A stretch of DNA of 53,184 nucleotides from Sporosarcina sp. P13 (GTDB taxonomy: Bacteria > Bacillota > Bacilli > Bacillales_A > Planococcaceae): NCBI RefSeq assembly GCF_002743055.1, contig NZ_PDYM01000020.1:1-53184 (forward strand), given 5' to 3'. Within the stretch, counting starts at the first letter, position 1. The number at the start of each line of letters is the position of its first letter. This document shows positions 24,334 through 33,062 of the stretch, in pieces. The translations under genes and the position numbers were made by a program. The notes below the pieces were generated by a model. That model had not been told where the DNA came from. It saw only the letters and a list, made by a program, of their open reading frames with translations, and did no database searches.

Positions 24334-26303
24334 TCCATATCCCCCTCAACATGTATAAATGCATTATCTAATATATTATGTTCTTCAATTAAGCCGAAAT
24401 CGACATTTTCTTCAATCCACTTTCGACGTGGTTCGACTTTATCGCCCATCAGTGTCGTGACACGACGTTCTGACTTCGCACCATCCTCAATCGTTACACG
24501 AATGAGTGTACGTGTTTCAGGATTCATCGTCGTTTCCCATAATTGATCGGCATTCATCTCTCCAAGACCTTTATAGCGCTGAAGCATATAGCCTTTACCG
24601 ATTTTCTTCATCGCTTCACCTAAATCGTCATCTGTCCATGCATAGGCTAGTTTTTCACTCTTACCAGACCCTTTGAACACTTTGAACAAAGGCGGCAGTG
24701 CGATATACACTTTTCCAGCTTCGATTAACGGCTTCATATAACGGTAAAAGAACGTCAACAATAATACTTGGATATGGGCACCGTCTGTATCAGCATCGGT
24801 CATGATGATGATTTTATCGTAGGCTGCATTTTCAATTTGAAAATCTGCACCGACACCTGCACCAATCGCATGAATAATCGTATTGATTTCTTCATTTTTC
24901 ATAATATCTTCAAGTTTCGCTTTTTCGGTATTGATCACTTTACCTCGTAGTGGCAAAATCGCTTGGAACGTACGGTCACGACCTTGTTTCGCAGAACCAC
25001 CCGCAGAGTCACCTTCCACAAGATACAATTCATTCTTCGCAGCGTTTCTCGATTGTGCAGGTGTTAGTTTACCTGACAATAACGTATCGGACTTTCTACG
25101 TTTTTTACCCGAACGTGCATCTTCTCGCGCTTTTCTCGCTGCTTCACGCGCTTGATGCGCACGAATCGCTTTACGTACAAGGTTCGCGCTCAGTTCTGCG
25201 TTTTCTTCTAAAAAGTACAATAATTTCTGAGAAACGACCGCATCTGTCACGGTACGCGCTTCACTTGTCCCTAATTTCCCTTTTGTCTGGCCTTCAAACT
25301 GCAAGATTTCTTCAGGAATACGAACGGAAACAATCGCCGCAATTCCTTCACGAATATCGGCGCCATCTAAGTTCTTATCTTTTTCCTTCAGTAAGCCTGC
25401 TTTACGTGCGTATTCATTCACCACACGAGTCATCGCCGCTTTCGCACCTGTTTCATGCGTCCCGCCGTCTTTCGTACGCACGTTATTGACGAATGAAAGG
25501 ATTGTTTCGGCATAACCGTCGCTAAATTGGAAAGCAAACTCAACTTCGATCCCGTCTACTTCGCCTTCTAAGTATGCTACGTCATGCAACACGTCTTTTT
25601 CTTCATTCAGATATTCAATAAACGCCTCGATACCAGATTCGTAATGGAATACGTCTGATTTGTCGGTGCCTTCTTCTTGTAACGTAATCTTTAAACCTTT
25701 TAATAGAAAAGCGGACTCACGCAATCTTTCAGCCAGTGTGTCGTATTGGTATTTGATCGTTGAAAAGATCGTTTTGTCTGGTTTGAAATGAAGAACCGTA
25801 CCCGTCTCTTTCGTCGTGCCGATTTTTTCAAGTGTTGTAACCGGCTTTCCACCCTGTTCAAAACGCTGACGGAACTTTTTACCATCGCGATAAATCGTTA
25901 CTTCCAACCATTCGGATAGCGCGTTAACGACTGATGCCCCTACACCGTGCAGTCCACCACTTGTCTTATAGCCGCCTTGACCGAACTTTCCACCTGCGTG
26001 TAATACCGTCAAAATGACTTCAGCAGTCGGTTTTCCAGATTGGTGCTTCCCCGTTGGCATCCCACGTCCGTAATCTCGAACACTTACGCTGCCATCTTTA
26101 TGGATTTTTACGTCGATTTCATTACCGAATCCAGCTAATGCTTCATCGACTGAGTTATCGACAATTTCATATACTAAGTGATGTAATCCTTTAGTATCCG
26201 TGGAACCGATATACATCCCAGGTCTTTTACGGACTGCTTCTAAGCCTTCTAAAATTTGGATTGAACTATCATCATACGTATTTTGAATTTTATGTTTCGT
26301 CAA
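24330..26303 (-). CDS. parE: DNA topoisomerase IV subunit B
   Basis: 657 residues from TTG 26303; the ATPase subunit of topoisomerase IV. GHKL ATP-site motifs are EIVDNSVDEALAG (about 46-58) and VRDYGRGMPTG. The TOPRIM region has LVEGDSAGGSAKQGRD and TDADTDGAHIQ, and the C-terminus has QRYKGLGEMNADQLW. The frame stays open to 26369, but GGGGG at 26311-26315 lies seven bases before TTG 26303, and the promoter at 26341-26369 would overlap any upstream start. It forms an operon with parC by ATGA overlap. Confidence 0.95.
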   Translation of the reverse strand: MTKHKIQNTYDDSSIQILEGLEAVRKRPGMYIGSTDTKGLHHLVYEIVDNSVDEALAGFGNEIDVKIHKDGSVSVRDYGRGMPTGKHQSGKPTAEVILTVLHAGGKFGQGGYKTSGGLHGVGASVVNALSEWLEVTIYRDGKKFRQRFEQGGKPVTTLEKIGTTKETGTVLHFKPDKTIFSTIKYQYDTLAERLRESAFLLKGLKITLQEEGTDKSDVFHYESGIEAFIEYLNEEKDVLHDVAYLEGEVDGIEVEFAFQFSDGYAETILSFVNNVRTKDGGTHETGAKAAMTRVVNEYARKAGLLKEKDKNLDGADIREGIAAIVSVRIPEEILQFEGQTKGKLGTSEARTVTDAVVSQKLLYFLEENAELSANLVRKAIRAHQAREAARKAREDARSGKKRRKSDTLLSGKLTPAQSRNAAKNELYLVEGDSAGGSAKQGRDRTFQAILPLRGKVINTEKAKLEDIMKNEEINTIIHAIGAGVGADFQIENAAYDKIIIMTDADTDGAHIQVLLLTFFYRYMKPLIEAGKVYIALPPLFKVFKGSGKSEKLAYAWTDDDLGEAMKKIGKGYMLQRYKGLGEMNADQLWETTMNPETRTLIRVTIEDGAKSERRVTTLMGDKVEPRRKWIEENVDFGLIEEHNILDNAFIHVEGDME

Positions 26304-26340
26304 AATGAAACCCCCGTCAAACAAATGTTCTCTTATTTTT

Positions 26341-26369
26341 ATCATACATCTTCTGATAAACCTTGTCAA
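26341..26369 (-). promoter_or_regulatory. SigA promoter of parEC
   Basis: On the minus strand TTGACA (26369-26364) and TATGAT (26346-26341) are separated by exactly 17 bp. The transcript would start near 26334, about 31 bases before the TTG start of parE. Confidence 0.8.
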
Positions 26370-26508
26370 ATCAACGTTTTGTTTCAGCTCAACCTATTGT
26401 ATAGAAGAAATGTGAGGAATGCAATGTGGAAACGGTGACAACGTACGGAACGTTTTTTTAAGGTTGTCGATATTTCTGCATTCTGGAGAGCCTAATGGAA
26501 AACTATTA

Positions 26509-26537
26509 TTGTCCAAAACATATGGTTCTGCTACACT
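26509..26537 (+). promoter_or_regulatory. Probable SigA promoter of plsY
   Basis: TTGTCC (26509-26514) and TACACT (26532-26537) with 17 bp spacing, about 37 bases before the plsY start. It is divergent from the parEC promoter; the 140 bases between them show no clear operator. Confidence 0.55.
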
Positions 26538-26573
26538 TAAAGTAAACACTTATATATGCAAAAGGGGTTCACT

Positions 26574-27176
26574 ATGGATAATTATATGATCATTCTAGCA
26601 GCCTATCTGCTTGGTTCGATACCATCCGCTTTATGGATTGGGAAGCTATTTTATCAAACCGATGTTCGAAAGCACGGCAGTGGCAATATGGGTGCCACGA
26701 ATACATTCCGAGTCCTAGGAAAAAAAGCAGGCATCGTGGTGACACTTCTTGATATCCTCAAAGGTACAGCCGCTGTTTTATTGCCACTACTACCATTCTT
26801 TGACGGTACAAGCATTCATTCATTGATACTCGGTGTCGTCGCTGTACTAGGCCATATTTTCCCGATTTTCGCAGGGTTAAGAGGCGGTAAAGCGGTCGCA
26901 ACGTCAGGCGGCGTCTTACTTGGCTATAATTGGCCGATTTTCTTACTAGTCATCATAACGTTTTTAATTGCGTTAAAGCTAACGAAGATGGTATCGTTAA
27001 CGTCCATCATCGTGTCGATTCTCGGACCCATCTATTGTCTAGTCTATTACATAATGGGCGGCGATCTTTACTTGTTTTTAGTCGTCACACTGATGGCCTC
27101 CTTCATTTTCTATCGCCACCGTGCCAATATTAGCCGCATAAAGGATGGAACAGAACCGAAGATTAAGTGGTTATAG
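26574..27176 (+). CDS. plsY: Glycerol-3-phosphate acyltransferase PlsY
   Basis: 200 residues, an integral membrane enzyme with about five segments that transfers an acyl group from acyl-phosphate to glycerol 3-phosphate, the first step of phospholipid synthesis. The family motifs are GSIPSALWIGKL (about 14-25), the phosphate-binding KHGSGNMGATNTFRVLGKKA (about 37-56) and AGLRGGKAVATSGGVLL (about 101-117). I choose ATG 26574 because AAAGGGG lies just before it; ATG 26556 is upstream of that site. Its position beside parE is conserved in Bacillus. Confidence 0.95.
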   Translation: MDNYMIILAAYLLGSIPSALWIGKLFYQTDVRKHGSGNMGATNTFRVLGKKAGIVVTLLDILKGTAAVLLPLLPFFDGTSIHSLILGVVAVLGHIFPIFAGLRGGKAVATSGGVLLGYNWPIFLLVIITFLIALKLTKMVSLTSIIVSILGPIYCLVYYIMGGDLYLFLVVTLMASFIFYRHRANISRIKDGTEPKIKWL

Positions 27177-27206
27177 AATCACAACCTAGAAAGGACGTTT
27201 TACTCC

Positions 27207-27503
27207 ATGAATATCAATGTATCGGAAAAAGCTATTCAATGGTTCCAGAATGAAATGGAAGCAACTTCAGGCGATTATGTAAAGTTTTTTTCGCGGTATG
27301 GCGGATCTAGTCCATTACACGAAGGCTTTTCAATGGGGATTACAAAAGAAATGCCTGATGAAATTGCGGCTGAAACCGTGATTGAAGGTATTCATTTTTA
27401 TGTAGAAGCGCGTGATCTGTGGTTCTTTGATGCACATGATTTGCATGTAGATATCCATCCTACGAGTGAAGAATTAGCATTTCATTATAATCCCACGAAC
27501 TAA
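27207..27503 (+). CDS. yneR: HesB/IscA-like protein YneR
   Basis: 98 residues with the HesB/IscA fold (VSEKAIQWFQNEM; YGGSSPLHEGFSMGI; GIHFYVEARD). Unlike iron-sulphur carriers it contains no cysteine at all, a trait of the YneR/YfhF branch, so a metal-carrier role is unlikely. It follows plsY by 30 bases in the order known from B. subtilis (yneP-yneQ-yneR-plsY). Function unknown. Confidence 0.85.
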   Translation: MNINVSEKAIQWFQNEMEATSGDYVKFFSRYGGSSPLHEGFSMGITKEMPDEIAAETVIEGIHFYVEARDLWFFDAHDLHVDIHPTSEELAFHYNPTN

Positions 27504-27506
27504 AAT

Positions 27507-27549
27507 AAACGGTAAGCACAACTCCTACAATGAGTTATGCTTACCGTTT
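27507..27549. terminator. Bidirectional terminator between yneR and yneQ
   Basis: 17-bp arms beginning AAACGGTAAGCA, with one mismatch. A T run follows on the plus strand and a shorter T-rich tail on the minus strand. The stem overlaps the last codons and stop of yneQ. Confidence 0.8.
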
Positions 27550-27842
27550 TTTAATCGACTTAATTGTTCAAAGCGCTGTTCTTTTTTTAAAATGTCTACT
27601 TGTCGTTCGCCAAGTAGATCAAAATGGGGATATTCTTCTCTTGAATGAATCCACTCGCGGCGTAAACCGTACTGTTCTCCCCACTCTACTAGCTTGTCCA
27701 AGTCGTTGCAACCGACTTTTGTGACGGTATTGACGTTAGGAAAGCGATCATCCAACCAGTAATGTGTTAAAAAAGCGATATTTCCCTGCTTCACTTCTCT
27801 CTTCCAGTCACGCAATTGCTGACGATCGATACCAAAAGCCAT
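27525..27842 (-). CDS. yneQ: Conserved protein YneQ
   Basis: 105 residues, soluble, with many aromatic and charged residues (FLTHYWLDDRFPNVNTVTKV; EYPHFDLLGERQVDILKKEQ). I recognise it by position and length as the YneQ counterpart of B. subtilis; no catalytic motif is evident. It starts one base after the yneP stop, so the two are translationally coupled. Function unknown. Confidence 0.75.
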   Translation of the reverse strand: MAFGIDRQQLRDWKREVKQGNIAFLTHYWLDDRFPNVNTVTKVGCNDLDKLVEWGEQYGLRREWIHSREEYPHFDLLGERQVDILKKEQRFEQLSRLKNGKHNSL

Positions 27843-28267
27843 CAGCCTTCCCCTCGCTGAATTTCCGTATATTTAGCATCCCACTCTGGATGAACTTTAC
27901 GTAAAGCGACCGGTCGGAAATTATCTTTCTTGACAATTACGTGCTCCGAAACGGCAGTTGCCGCTATGGTGCCGTCTGCGTGCAAGATTTCATAGCCATA
28001 GACGGTACGAAGCTTGCCGTGTGACTCGACCCACGTGCGAACCGTAATCGTTTCTCCATAGGTAATGGATGTCTTATATTTCACAGAGAGCTCTGTAACC
28101 GGCGATAAATAGCCGTCCTTCTCTAGTTGTGCGTAACGGAAGCCTAGGTCTTGAATAAGCGTCGTACGCCCAATTTCCATCCAGACGAGATAGTTGGCAT
28201 GGTACACCACACCCATCTGATCCGTTTCCGCATAACGAACTTCAATTTCTTTTTCACTGCTGAACAT
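27842..28267 (-). CDS. yneP: Acyl-CoA thioesterase, YbgC/YneP type
   Basis: 141 residues, a single hot-dog domain of the 4-hydroxybenzoyl-CoA thioesterase family. The motif ETDQMGVVYHANYLVWMEIG (about 15-34) carries the catalytic Asp and the conserved His-Ala-Asn-Tyr. It probably hydrolyses short or branched acyl-CoA thioesters in the cytoplasm. GGGGTGAT precedes the ATG. A minus-strand TATACT at 28288-28293 is a likely -10 box. First gene of yneP-yneQ. Confidence 0.88.
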   Translation of the reverse strand: MFSSEKEIEVRYAETDQMGVVYHANYLVWMEIGRTTLIQDLGFRYAQLEKDGYLSPVTELSVKYKTSITYGETITVRTWVESHGKLRTVYGYEILHADGTIAATAVSEHVIVKKDNFRPVALRKVHPEWDAKYTEIQRGEG

Positions 28268-28380
28268 GTATAATCACCCCACTCTCTAGTATAGCGAATG
28301 AAAATTCAGTTGGCTTGTGAAAGCATCGGGAAATGTTAATAAAGATAGAAATAAGAACTTGGTGAGTAGTCCGGGATTTG

Positions 28381-28500
28381 CGCTTCAGACGCGCGCTTTC
28401 CGTGGGGCGGGAGGGAGCCTCCTCGGTCGCTATTGCGACACTGCGGGGTCTCGCCTATCCCGCTTAATCCCACAGGAGTCGCCCGTCTTCCGCTCCAATC
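28381..28500 (+). repeat. GC-rich intergenic repeat, copy R2
   Basis: It begins CGCTTCAGACGCGCGCTTTC and ends ACAGGAGTCGCCCGTCTTCC GCTCCAATC. The composition is far richer in GC than the flanks. It matches the reverse complement of 53094-53184 (shared GGAGTCGCC, CTTCCGCTCC) and part of R3. Elements of this look are common between genes in Bacillaceae and Planococcaceae; no function is established from sequence. Confidence 0.75.
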
Positions 28501-28635
28501 CTATAAATTGAATTCAAATACTTTTAAACTACCTCGAAGCTATTAAGTAACTTAATCATTCTTCTTTACTCATTTTAAGTTCAAAATCAAAGTAAAAAAC
28601 TGGAAGATTCCACCAACAAACTTCAGGAGTAGACA

Positions 28636-28768
28636 CCAGTGAAGCGTAGTGTAAGGCGGCGACTCTGGGAGGATCAGAGCGACAGGCGAGACGACCAATG
28701 AGCGTAGCGAAGGTTGGCTCACCGCGCTCCCTCCAGAACGCGTCCGCCTGAAACGCAGCGTAACGGTA
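28636..28768 (-). repeat. GC-rich intergenic repeat, copy R3 (inverted relative to R2)
   Basis: It contains GGCGACTCTGGGAGGATCAG, which reappears with two differences at 53110-53129, and ends with CGCGTCCGCCTG...CGCAGCGTAACG, found also at 119-147. It is oriented opposite to R2, so the pair could form a large inverted structure. Confidence 0.7.
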
Positions 28769-28847
28769 GAAGTACCACTCTCCCACTTCTTCACTTAGTC
28801 CATGTTCACATATAGTAAACTATACCCAATTACTTTATCTACACGCT

Positions 28848-28881
28848 AAAAAAGAGTACCCGACATAGCCGGGTACTCTTT
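28848..28881 (-). terminator. Terminator of acnA
   Basis: Perfect 12-bp stem AAAGAGTACCCG / CGGGTACTCTTT. The minus-strand transcript ends in six or more T. Confidence 0.9.
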
Positions 28882-28891
28882 GTATAAGCTA

Positions 28892-31612
28892 TTATTTTAC
28901 TTTTGCAGCCAATTTGTTACGAAGAACCATTTGAAGGATTCCGCCGTGACGGTAGTAGTCAATTTCAACTTCAGAGTCAAAACGAGCTAGTACTTCAAAT
29001 TCAGTTACCTTGCCGTCTGGAGCTTTTGCAGTGACTTTAAGGATTGAACGTGGCTTCACGCCTTCAGCGATATTTACGCTGATTTCTTCTTCACCCGTTA
29101 AGCCTAGAGACTCAACGTTTTCACCATTGATGAATTGAAGTGGAAGTACACCCATCATCACTAGGTTTGAACGGTGAATACGCTCGAAGCTTTCAACGAT
29201 AACTGTTTTAATACCAAGCAAGTTCGTACCTTTTGCTGCCCAGTCACGTGAAGAACCCATTCCGTAGTCTTTACCGCCAAGAACTGCTAGACCTGTTCCG
29301 TCTGCTTGATACTTCATCGCAGCATCATAGATTGGCATAATTTCTTTGCTTGGCCAGTACGTAGTGAATCCACCTTCTGTGCCAGCAGCGATTTGGTTAC
29401 GGATACGGATGTTAGCGAACGTTCCGCGCATCATTACTTCGTGGTTACCACGACGTGATCCGTAAGAGTTAAAGTTACGTGGCTCTACGCCGTTTTCACG
29501 CAAGTAGATTCCTGCAGGTGTATTCAAACCAATTGCTCCAGCTGGTGAAATGTGGTCAGTAGTGATTGAATCACCGAACTTACCGATTACACGCAAGCCT
29601 GCAAGTGTTTCGATTGCACCTGGCTCTTTCGAAAGATTTTCGAAGAACGGAGGATTTTGGATGTACGTTGAAGCGTCATCGAAATCATACAATGAATCAT
29701 CAGTAGTTTCGATTGCGTTCCAAGCTTCGTTTTCTGTGAATACGCGAGCATATTCTTTACGGAACAATTCAGGAGTAACTGTAGCGTTCAATACATCGTT
29801 AACTTCTTGAGTAGAAGGCCAGATGTCTTTGAAGAATACGTCGTTACCGTCTTTGTCTTGTCCGATTGGATCTTTAGCGAAGTCGATGTTCACAGTTCCA
29901 GCTAGTGCATAAGCAACAACTAGTGGTGGTGAAGCTAAGTAGTTCGCTTTAACGAATGGGTGTACGCGTCCTTCGAAGTTACGGTTACCAGAAAGTACAG
30001 ATGTAACTAGAAGATCTTCGTCGCCAATTGTTTTTTCGATTTCAGGAAGCAATGGACCGGAGTTACCGATACATGTAGTACATCCGTAACCTACTGTGTT
30101 GAAACCAATTTTGTCCATGTATTCTGTAAGACCAGAATCATTCAAGTAGCCAGTAACGACTTTTGAACCTGGAGCCAATGAAGTTTTAACATATGCAGGA
30201 GGTGTAAGTCCTTTTTCAACAGCTTTTTTCGCAACTAATCCAGCAGCTAACATAACGTAAGGGTTTGAAGTGTTTGTACAAGATGTAATAGCTGCGATTG
30301 CAACGTCACCTGTTTTCAATTCCACTTTACGGCCATCTGCGAATTCGATTGTGCCTTTTTTCTCAAGCTCTTTTGGTGATAGACCGAAGCCTTGTGTTCC
30401 TTCTGGAGCTACAACTGCGTCTTTGAACGACTGTTGCATTTCAGTCAATGGAATCAAGTCTTGTGGACGCTTAGGACCTGAAAGGTTTGCAGCGATATCA
30501 CTTAGGTCGATTTCTACAACTTTAGTGAAGTTTGGCTCTTCAGCATCAGCAGTGAAGAACATATCATTTTCGATCAAGTATTGCTTTGTAACTGCGATGT
30601 GGTTTTCATCACGGCCAGTTAAGCGCATGTAGTTAAGTGCTTCTTCGTCAACTGGGAAGAATCCACATGTAGCACCGTATTCCGGAGCCATGTTAGCAAT
30701 TGTTGCACGGTCAGCAAGTGGCAATTTAGATACGCCAGGGCCGAAGAATTCAACAAACTTGTTAACAACGCCTTGTGCACGAAGAGTTTGAGTTACTTTA
30801 AGTGCCAAGTCAGTTGCAGTCGTTCCATCTGGAAGATCTCCAACTAATTTTACACCGATAACTTCTGGAATTGGGAAGTATGAAGGTTGTCCAAGCATTC
30901 CTGCTTCAGCTTCGATACCACCAACACCCCATCCAAGTACGCCGATCCCGTTGATCATTGTTGTGTGGGAGTCTGTTCCTACCAATGTATCTGGGTACGT
31001 TTCGAATGAACCATCTTCGTTTTCAATAGCATGTACAACGTTTGCAAGGTACTCCAAGTTTACTTGGTGAACGATACCTGTTGCAGGTGGTACAGCACGG
31101 TAGTTATCGTATGCTTTTTGTGCCCAGCTCAAGAACTGGTAACGCTCAGCATTACGATCAAACTCAAGCTCCATGTTCTTTTGAAGAGCTTGTGGTGTAC
31201 CGTAGCTATCTACTTGTACAGAGTGGTCAATTACTAGATCCACTGGAATTTCAGGGTTGATCTCGTTTGGATCTCCACCTAGTTCTTGCATTGCTGAACG
31301 CAAGGAAGCTAAGTCAACAACTACAGGAACACCTGTGAAGTCTTGAAGGATTACGCGTGAAGGTTTGAAAGGCACTTCAGCGTCTGCATTTTGTACAGCG
31401 CCCCATTTAGCCAAGTCTTCTACGTGTTCGTCTTTGATGACGTATCCGTCGTGTTGACGAAGTACTGATTCTAGTAACACTTTCACTGAATAAGGAAGTT
31501 TAGAGACGTTTGCGATTCCTGCTTCTTCTAAAGCTTTTAAACGGTAGTAGTTATATGTCTTTCCATTTACTTCGAAAGACTTACGGCTGTTATGCAAATT
31601 GCTTTTTGCCAT
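28892..31612 (-). CDS. acnA: Aconitate hydratase
   Basis: 906 residues, the TCA-cycle enzyme isomerising citrate to isocitrate with a 4Fe-4S cluster. Cluster cysteines are visible in [16 protein letters not shown] and [14 protein letters not shown]. Other active-site blocks are [20 protein letters not shown] and the C-terminal swivelling domain with [20 protein letters not shown]. The frame extends to 31666, but GGGAGG just before ATG 31612 fixes the start. In B. subtilis the orthologue is citB, repressed by CcpC; a matching operator lies upstream here. Iron-responsive RNA binding by the apoenzyme is known for the family. Confidence 0.97.
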   Translation of the reverse strand: MAKSNLHNSRKSFEVNGKTYNYYRLKALEEAGIANVSKLPYSVKVLLESVLRQHDGYVIKDEHVEDLAKWGAVQNADAEVPFKPSRVILQDFTGVPVVVDLASLRSAMQELGGDPNEINPEIPVDLVIDHSVQVDSYGTPQALQKNMELEFDRNAERYQFLSWAQKAYDNYRAVPPATGIVHQVNLEYLANVVHAIENEDGSFETYPDTLVGTDSHTTMINGIGVLGWGVGGIEAEAGMLGQPSYFPIPEVIGVKLVGDLPDGTTATDLALKVTQTLRAQGVVNKFVEFFGPGVSKLPLADRATIANMAPEYGATCGFFPVDEEALNYMRLTGRDENHIAVTKQYLIENDMFFTADAEEPNFTKVVEIDLSDIAANLSGPKRPQDLIPLTEMQQSFKDAVVAPEGTQGFGLSPKELEKKGTIEFADGRKVELKTGDVAIAAITSCTNTSNPYVMLAAGLVAKKAVEKGLTPPAYVKTSLAPGSKVVTGYLNDSGLTEYMDKIGFNTVGYGCTTCIGNSGPLLPEIEKTIGDEDLLVTSVLSGNRNFEGRVHPFVKANYLASPPLVVAYALAGTVNIDFAKDPIGQDKDGNDVFFKDIWPSTQEVNDVLNATVTPELFRKEYARVFTENEAWNAIETTDDSLYDFDDASTYIQNPPFFENLSKEPGAIETLAGLRVIGKFGDSITTDHISPAGAIGLNTPAGIYLRENGVEPRNFNSYGSRRGNHEVMMRGTFANIRIRNQIAAGTEGGFTTYWPSKEIMPIYDAAMKYQADGTGLAVLGGKDYGMGSSRDWAAKGTNLLGIKTVIVESFERIHRSNLVMMGVLPLQFINGENVESLGLTGEEEISVNIAEGVKPRSILKVTAKAPDGKVTEFEVLARFDSEVEIDYYRHGGILQMVLRNKLAAKVK

Positions 31613-31685
31613 GATTTTGTTTCCTCCCTTTATGTACTTAAGTACTGAAAGATAAAAATTACACATCTTTCCTCTACTCCATCTT

Positions 31686-31714
31686 AGTATAGCAAAGAAG
31701 AATAGTAAAATACA
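31686..31714 (-). promoter_or_regulatory. acnA promoter
   Basis: On the minus strand TATACT (31691-31686) with a poor -35 (TGTATT, 31714-31709) at 17 bp. A weak -35 is expected for a strongly regulated promoter. Transcription would begin near 31679. Confidence 0.55.
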
Positions 31715-31729
31715 TATAATTTATAAGCT

Positions 31730-31750
31730 GTCATAAGAAAACGTTATGAC
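31730..31750. promoter_or_regulatory. CcpC-type operator of acnA
   Basis: GTCATAA and TTATGAC form a perfect 7-bp dyad with a 7-base spacer and contain ATAA-N7-TTAT, the known CcpC box. Its centre lies about 61 bases upstream of the inferred acnA start, close to the dyad position at B. subtilis citB. The rest of the gap (31751-31970) holds no gene that I can see. Confidence 0.7.
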
Positions 31751-31970
31751 TAAATCAAATATCATTAAGAATTCTCAATTAGTCTTTCGCATTCTCAAAT
31801 AGACTACGTTTTCCGGTGAATGTTCCAATTTATTGTAATTCCTAGTAGTTATTTCTCTATATTTTTTGACTACTCGAACATTTCCGTGTATTCCTTAAGT
31901 TAAATGTCTTTACATATGACTAGCCATTCAGCCGGTACTATGACAAAATAAAAAAAAGGAGTGAATTCAA

Positions 31971-32519
31971 TTGAAGAAAGCATTACTAGTGATCGATTAT
32001 ACAGTAGATTTCGTCGCAATAGATGGCGCCTTAACATGCGGTGAACCTGGAATTGCGCTAGAAGAATATATTACAGAGCTAACGACTAGCTATCTGGAGA
32101 AGCAACTACCTGTATTCGTCATTAATGATCTACATGAAAAAAATGATCCTTATCATCCAGAAAGCTCCCTCTTCCCTGCGCATAATATTCGAGGCACTGC
32201 TGGAAGAAATCTTTACGGCAAACTACAAGATCTTTATGAAACGCATACAGACGATATGATTTGGATGGATAAGACTCGGTACAGCGCATTTGCTGGTACG
32301 AATTTAGATATACAATTACGCTCAAGAGGTATTAATGAAATCCATTTAACAGGTGTGTGCACGGATATTTGTATTTTACATACCGCAGTCGATGCGTACA
32401 ATCTTGGTTATAAGATTTTCGTTCATGAAGGTGGCGTCGCAAGCTTTAATCCGATTGGCCATGACTGGGCATTATCGCATTTCACGAACACGTTAGGTGC
32501 TACGGTAATTCCCAAATAA
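31971..32519 (+). CDS. pncA: Nicotinamidase (isochorismatase-family hydrolase)
   Basis: 182 residues, hydrolysing nicotinamide to nicotinate for NAD salvage. The catalytic triad is visible as Asp9 (LLVIDY), Lys101 (DKTRYSAFAGT) and Cys130 (TGVCTDICILHT). The metal-site residues are Asp53, His55 and His71. TTG start after AAAGGAG. Its length and sequence resemble B. subtilis YueJ/PncA. Monogenic, with a terminator after it. A related isochorismatase-like amidase with another substrate is possible but less likely. Confidence 0.85.
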   Translation: MKKALLVIDYTVDFVAIDGALTCGEPGIALEEYITELTTSYLEKQLPVFVINDLHEKNDPYHPESSLFPAHNIRGTAGRNLYGKLQDLYETHTDDMIWMDKTRYSAFAGTNLDIQLRSRGINEIHLTGVCTDICILHTAVDAYNLGYKIFVHEGGVASFNPIGHDWALSHFTNTLGATVIPK

Positions 32520-32525
32520 ATTCGT

Positions 32526-32566
32526 AAAAAGTTCAGGCAGAAACCCAACTGTCTGAACTTTTTTTG
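32526..32566 (+). terminator. Terminator of pncA
   Basis: AAGTTCAG-g-CAG pairs with CTG-t-CTGAACTT, followed by seven T. Confidence 0.85.
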
Positions 32567-32586
32567 CATAAAATAAAATAATAAAG

Positions 32587-32611
32587 GTTTCATGTATTAA
32601 AAAGATGGTAA
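32587..32611 (+). promoter_or_regulatory. Possible SigB-type promoter
   Basis: GTTTCA and TGGTAA with 13 bp between them resemble the general-stress consensus GTTTAA-N12-15-GGGTAT, with one or two departures in each box. The downstream gene belongs to a stress-protein family, which makes the match plausible. Confidence 0.35.
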
Positions 32612-32661
32612 TACAAATACTATGCAGGAACTATACAGACAGTAAAAAGGAGATGAACAAC

Positions 32662-32919
32662 ATGAGCTTTATTTGGTTCTTAATTATCGGAGGCGTTATC
32701 GGTTGGCTAGCTGGCCTTATTGTCGGTAAAGATATTCCAGGCGGTATTATTGGTAATATTATTGCGGGTATTATCGGTGCATGGGTTGGTGGTGCACTGT
32801 TAGGCGAATGGGGTCCACAGATATCTAGTTTCTACTTTGTCCCTGCGTTAATCGGTGCGATTGTACTCGTATTTATTGTTAGCTTGATCATGAAAAGTAT
32901 GCGTAGAGCCTCTAGATAA
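32662..32919 (+). CDS. GlsB/YeaQ/YmgE family stress membrane protein
   Basis: 85 residues with three hydrophobic segments rich in glycine (IGGVIGWLAGLIVG; GIIGNIIAGIIGAWVGGALL; PALIGAIVLVFIVSLIM). This is the transglycosylase-associated/GlsB family of small membrane proteins linked to general or envelope stress; the molecular role is unknown. ATG 32662 follows AAAAAGGAG with 9 bases spacing; upstream in-frame starts precede the ribosome site. Transcribed alone, possibly from a SigB promoter. Confidence 0.88.
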   Translation: MSFIWFLIIGGVIGWLAGLIVGKDIPGGIIGNIIAGIIGAWVGGALLGEWGPQISSFYFVPALIGAIVLVFIVSLIMKSMRRASR

Positions 32920-32923
32920 TTTG

Positions 32924-32957
32924 AAACGTGGAGCCGACTTTGGCTTCACGTTTTTTT
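32924..32957 (+). terminator. Terminator of the GlsB-like gene
   Basis: AAACGTG-g-AGCC pairs with GGCT-t-CACGTTT and a run of T follows. Confidence 0.8.
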
Positions 32958-33024
32958 GTGAAAATGATGGGGATTGGTTAGTATGCCGTTTCACTACGTT
33001 TTTGGCGGACGCTTTTTTCCACAT

Positions 33025-33062
33025 TAAAAAACGCGATGCCAGTAATTCGGCTTCGCGTTTTA
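33025..33062 (-). terminator. Terminator of the lytic transglycosylase gene
   Basis: AAACGCGA-t-GCC pairs with GGC-t-TCGCGTTT. On the minus strand it ends in TTTTTTAA. The stem touches the stop codon. Confidence 0.75.

Larger units (their letters stand above)
28268..28847. other. Gene-free region between yneP and acnA carrying two GC-rich repeats
   Basis: About 580 bases without a plausible gene. Short overlapping frames here translate the GC-rich repeats and have no ribosome binding site or recognisable product. The contents are repeat R2 (28381-28500), about 130 AT-rich bases, and repeat R3 in the opposite orientation (28636-28768). Confidence 0.6.

Noticed and set aside
28556..28794. Two overlapping frames of 74-76 codons on the minus strand
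   Set aside because: Both translate GC-rich repeat R3, in different frames, without a ribosome site.
31042..31260. Frames of about 70 codons antisense to aconitase
   Set aside because: They are shadows of acnA without ribosome sites; the same holds for the antisense frames in other large genes.
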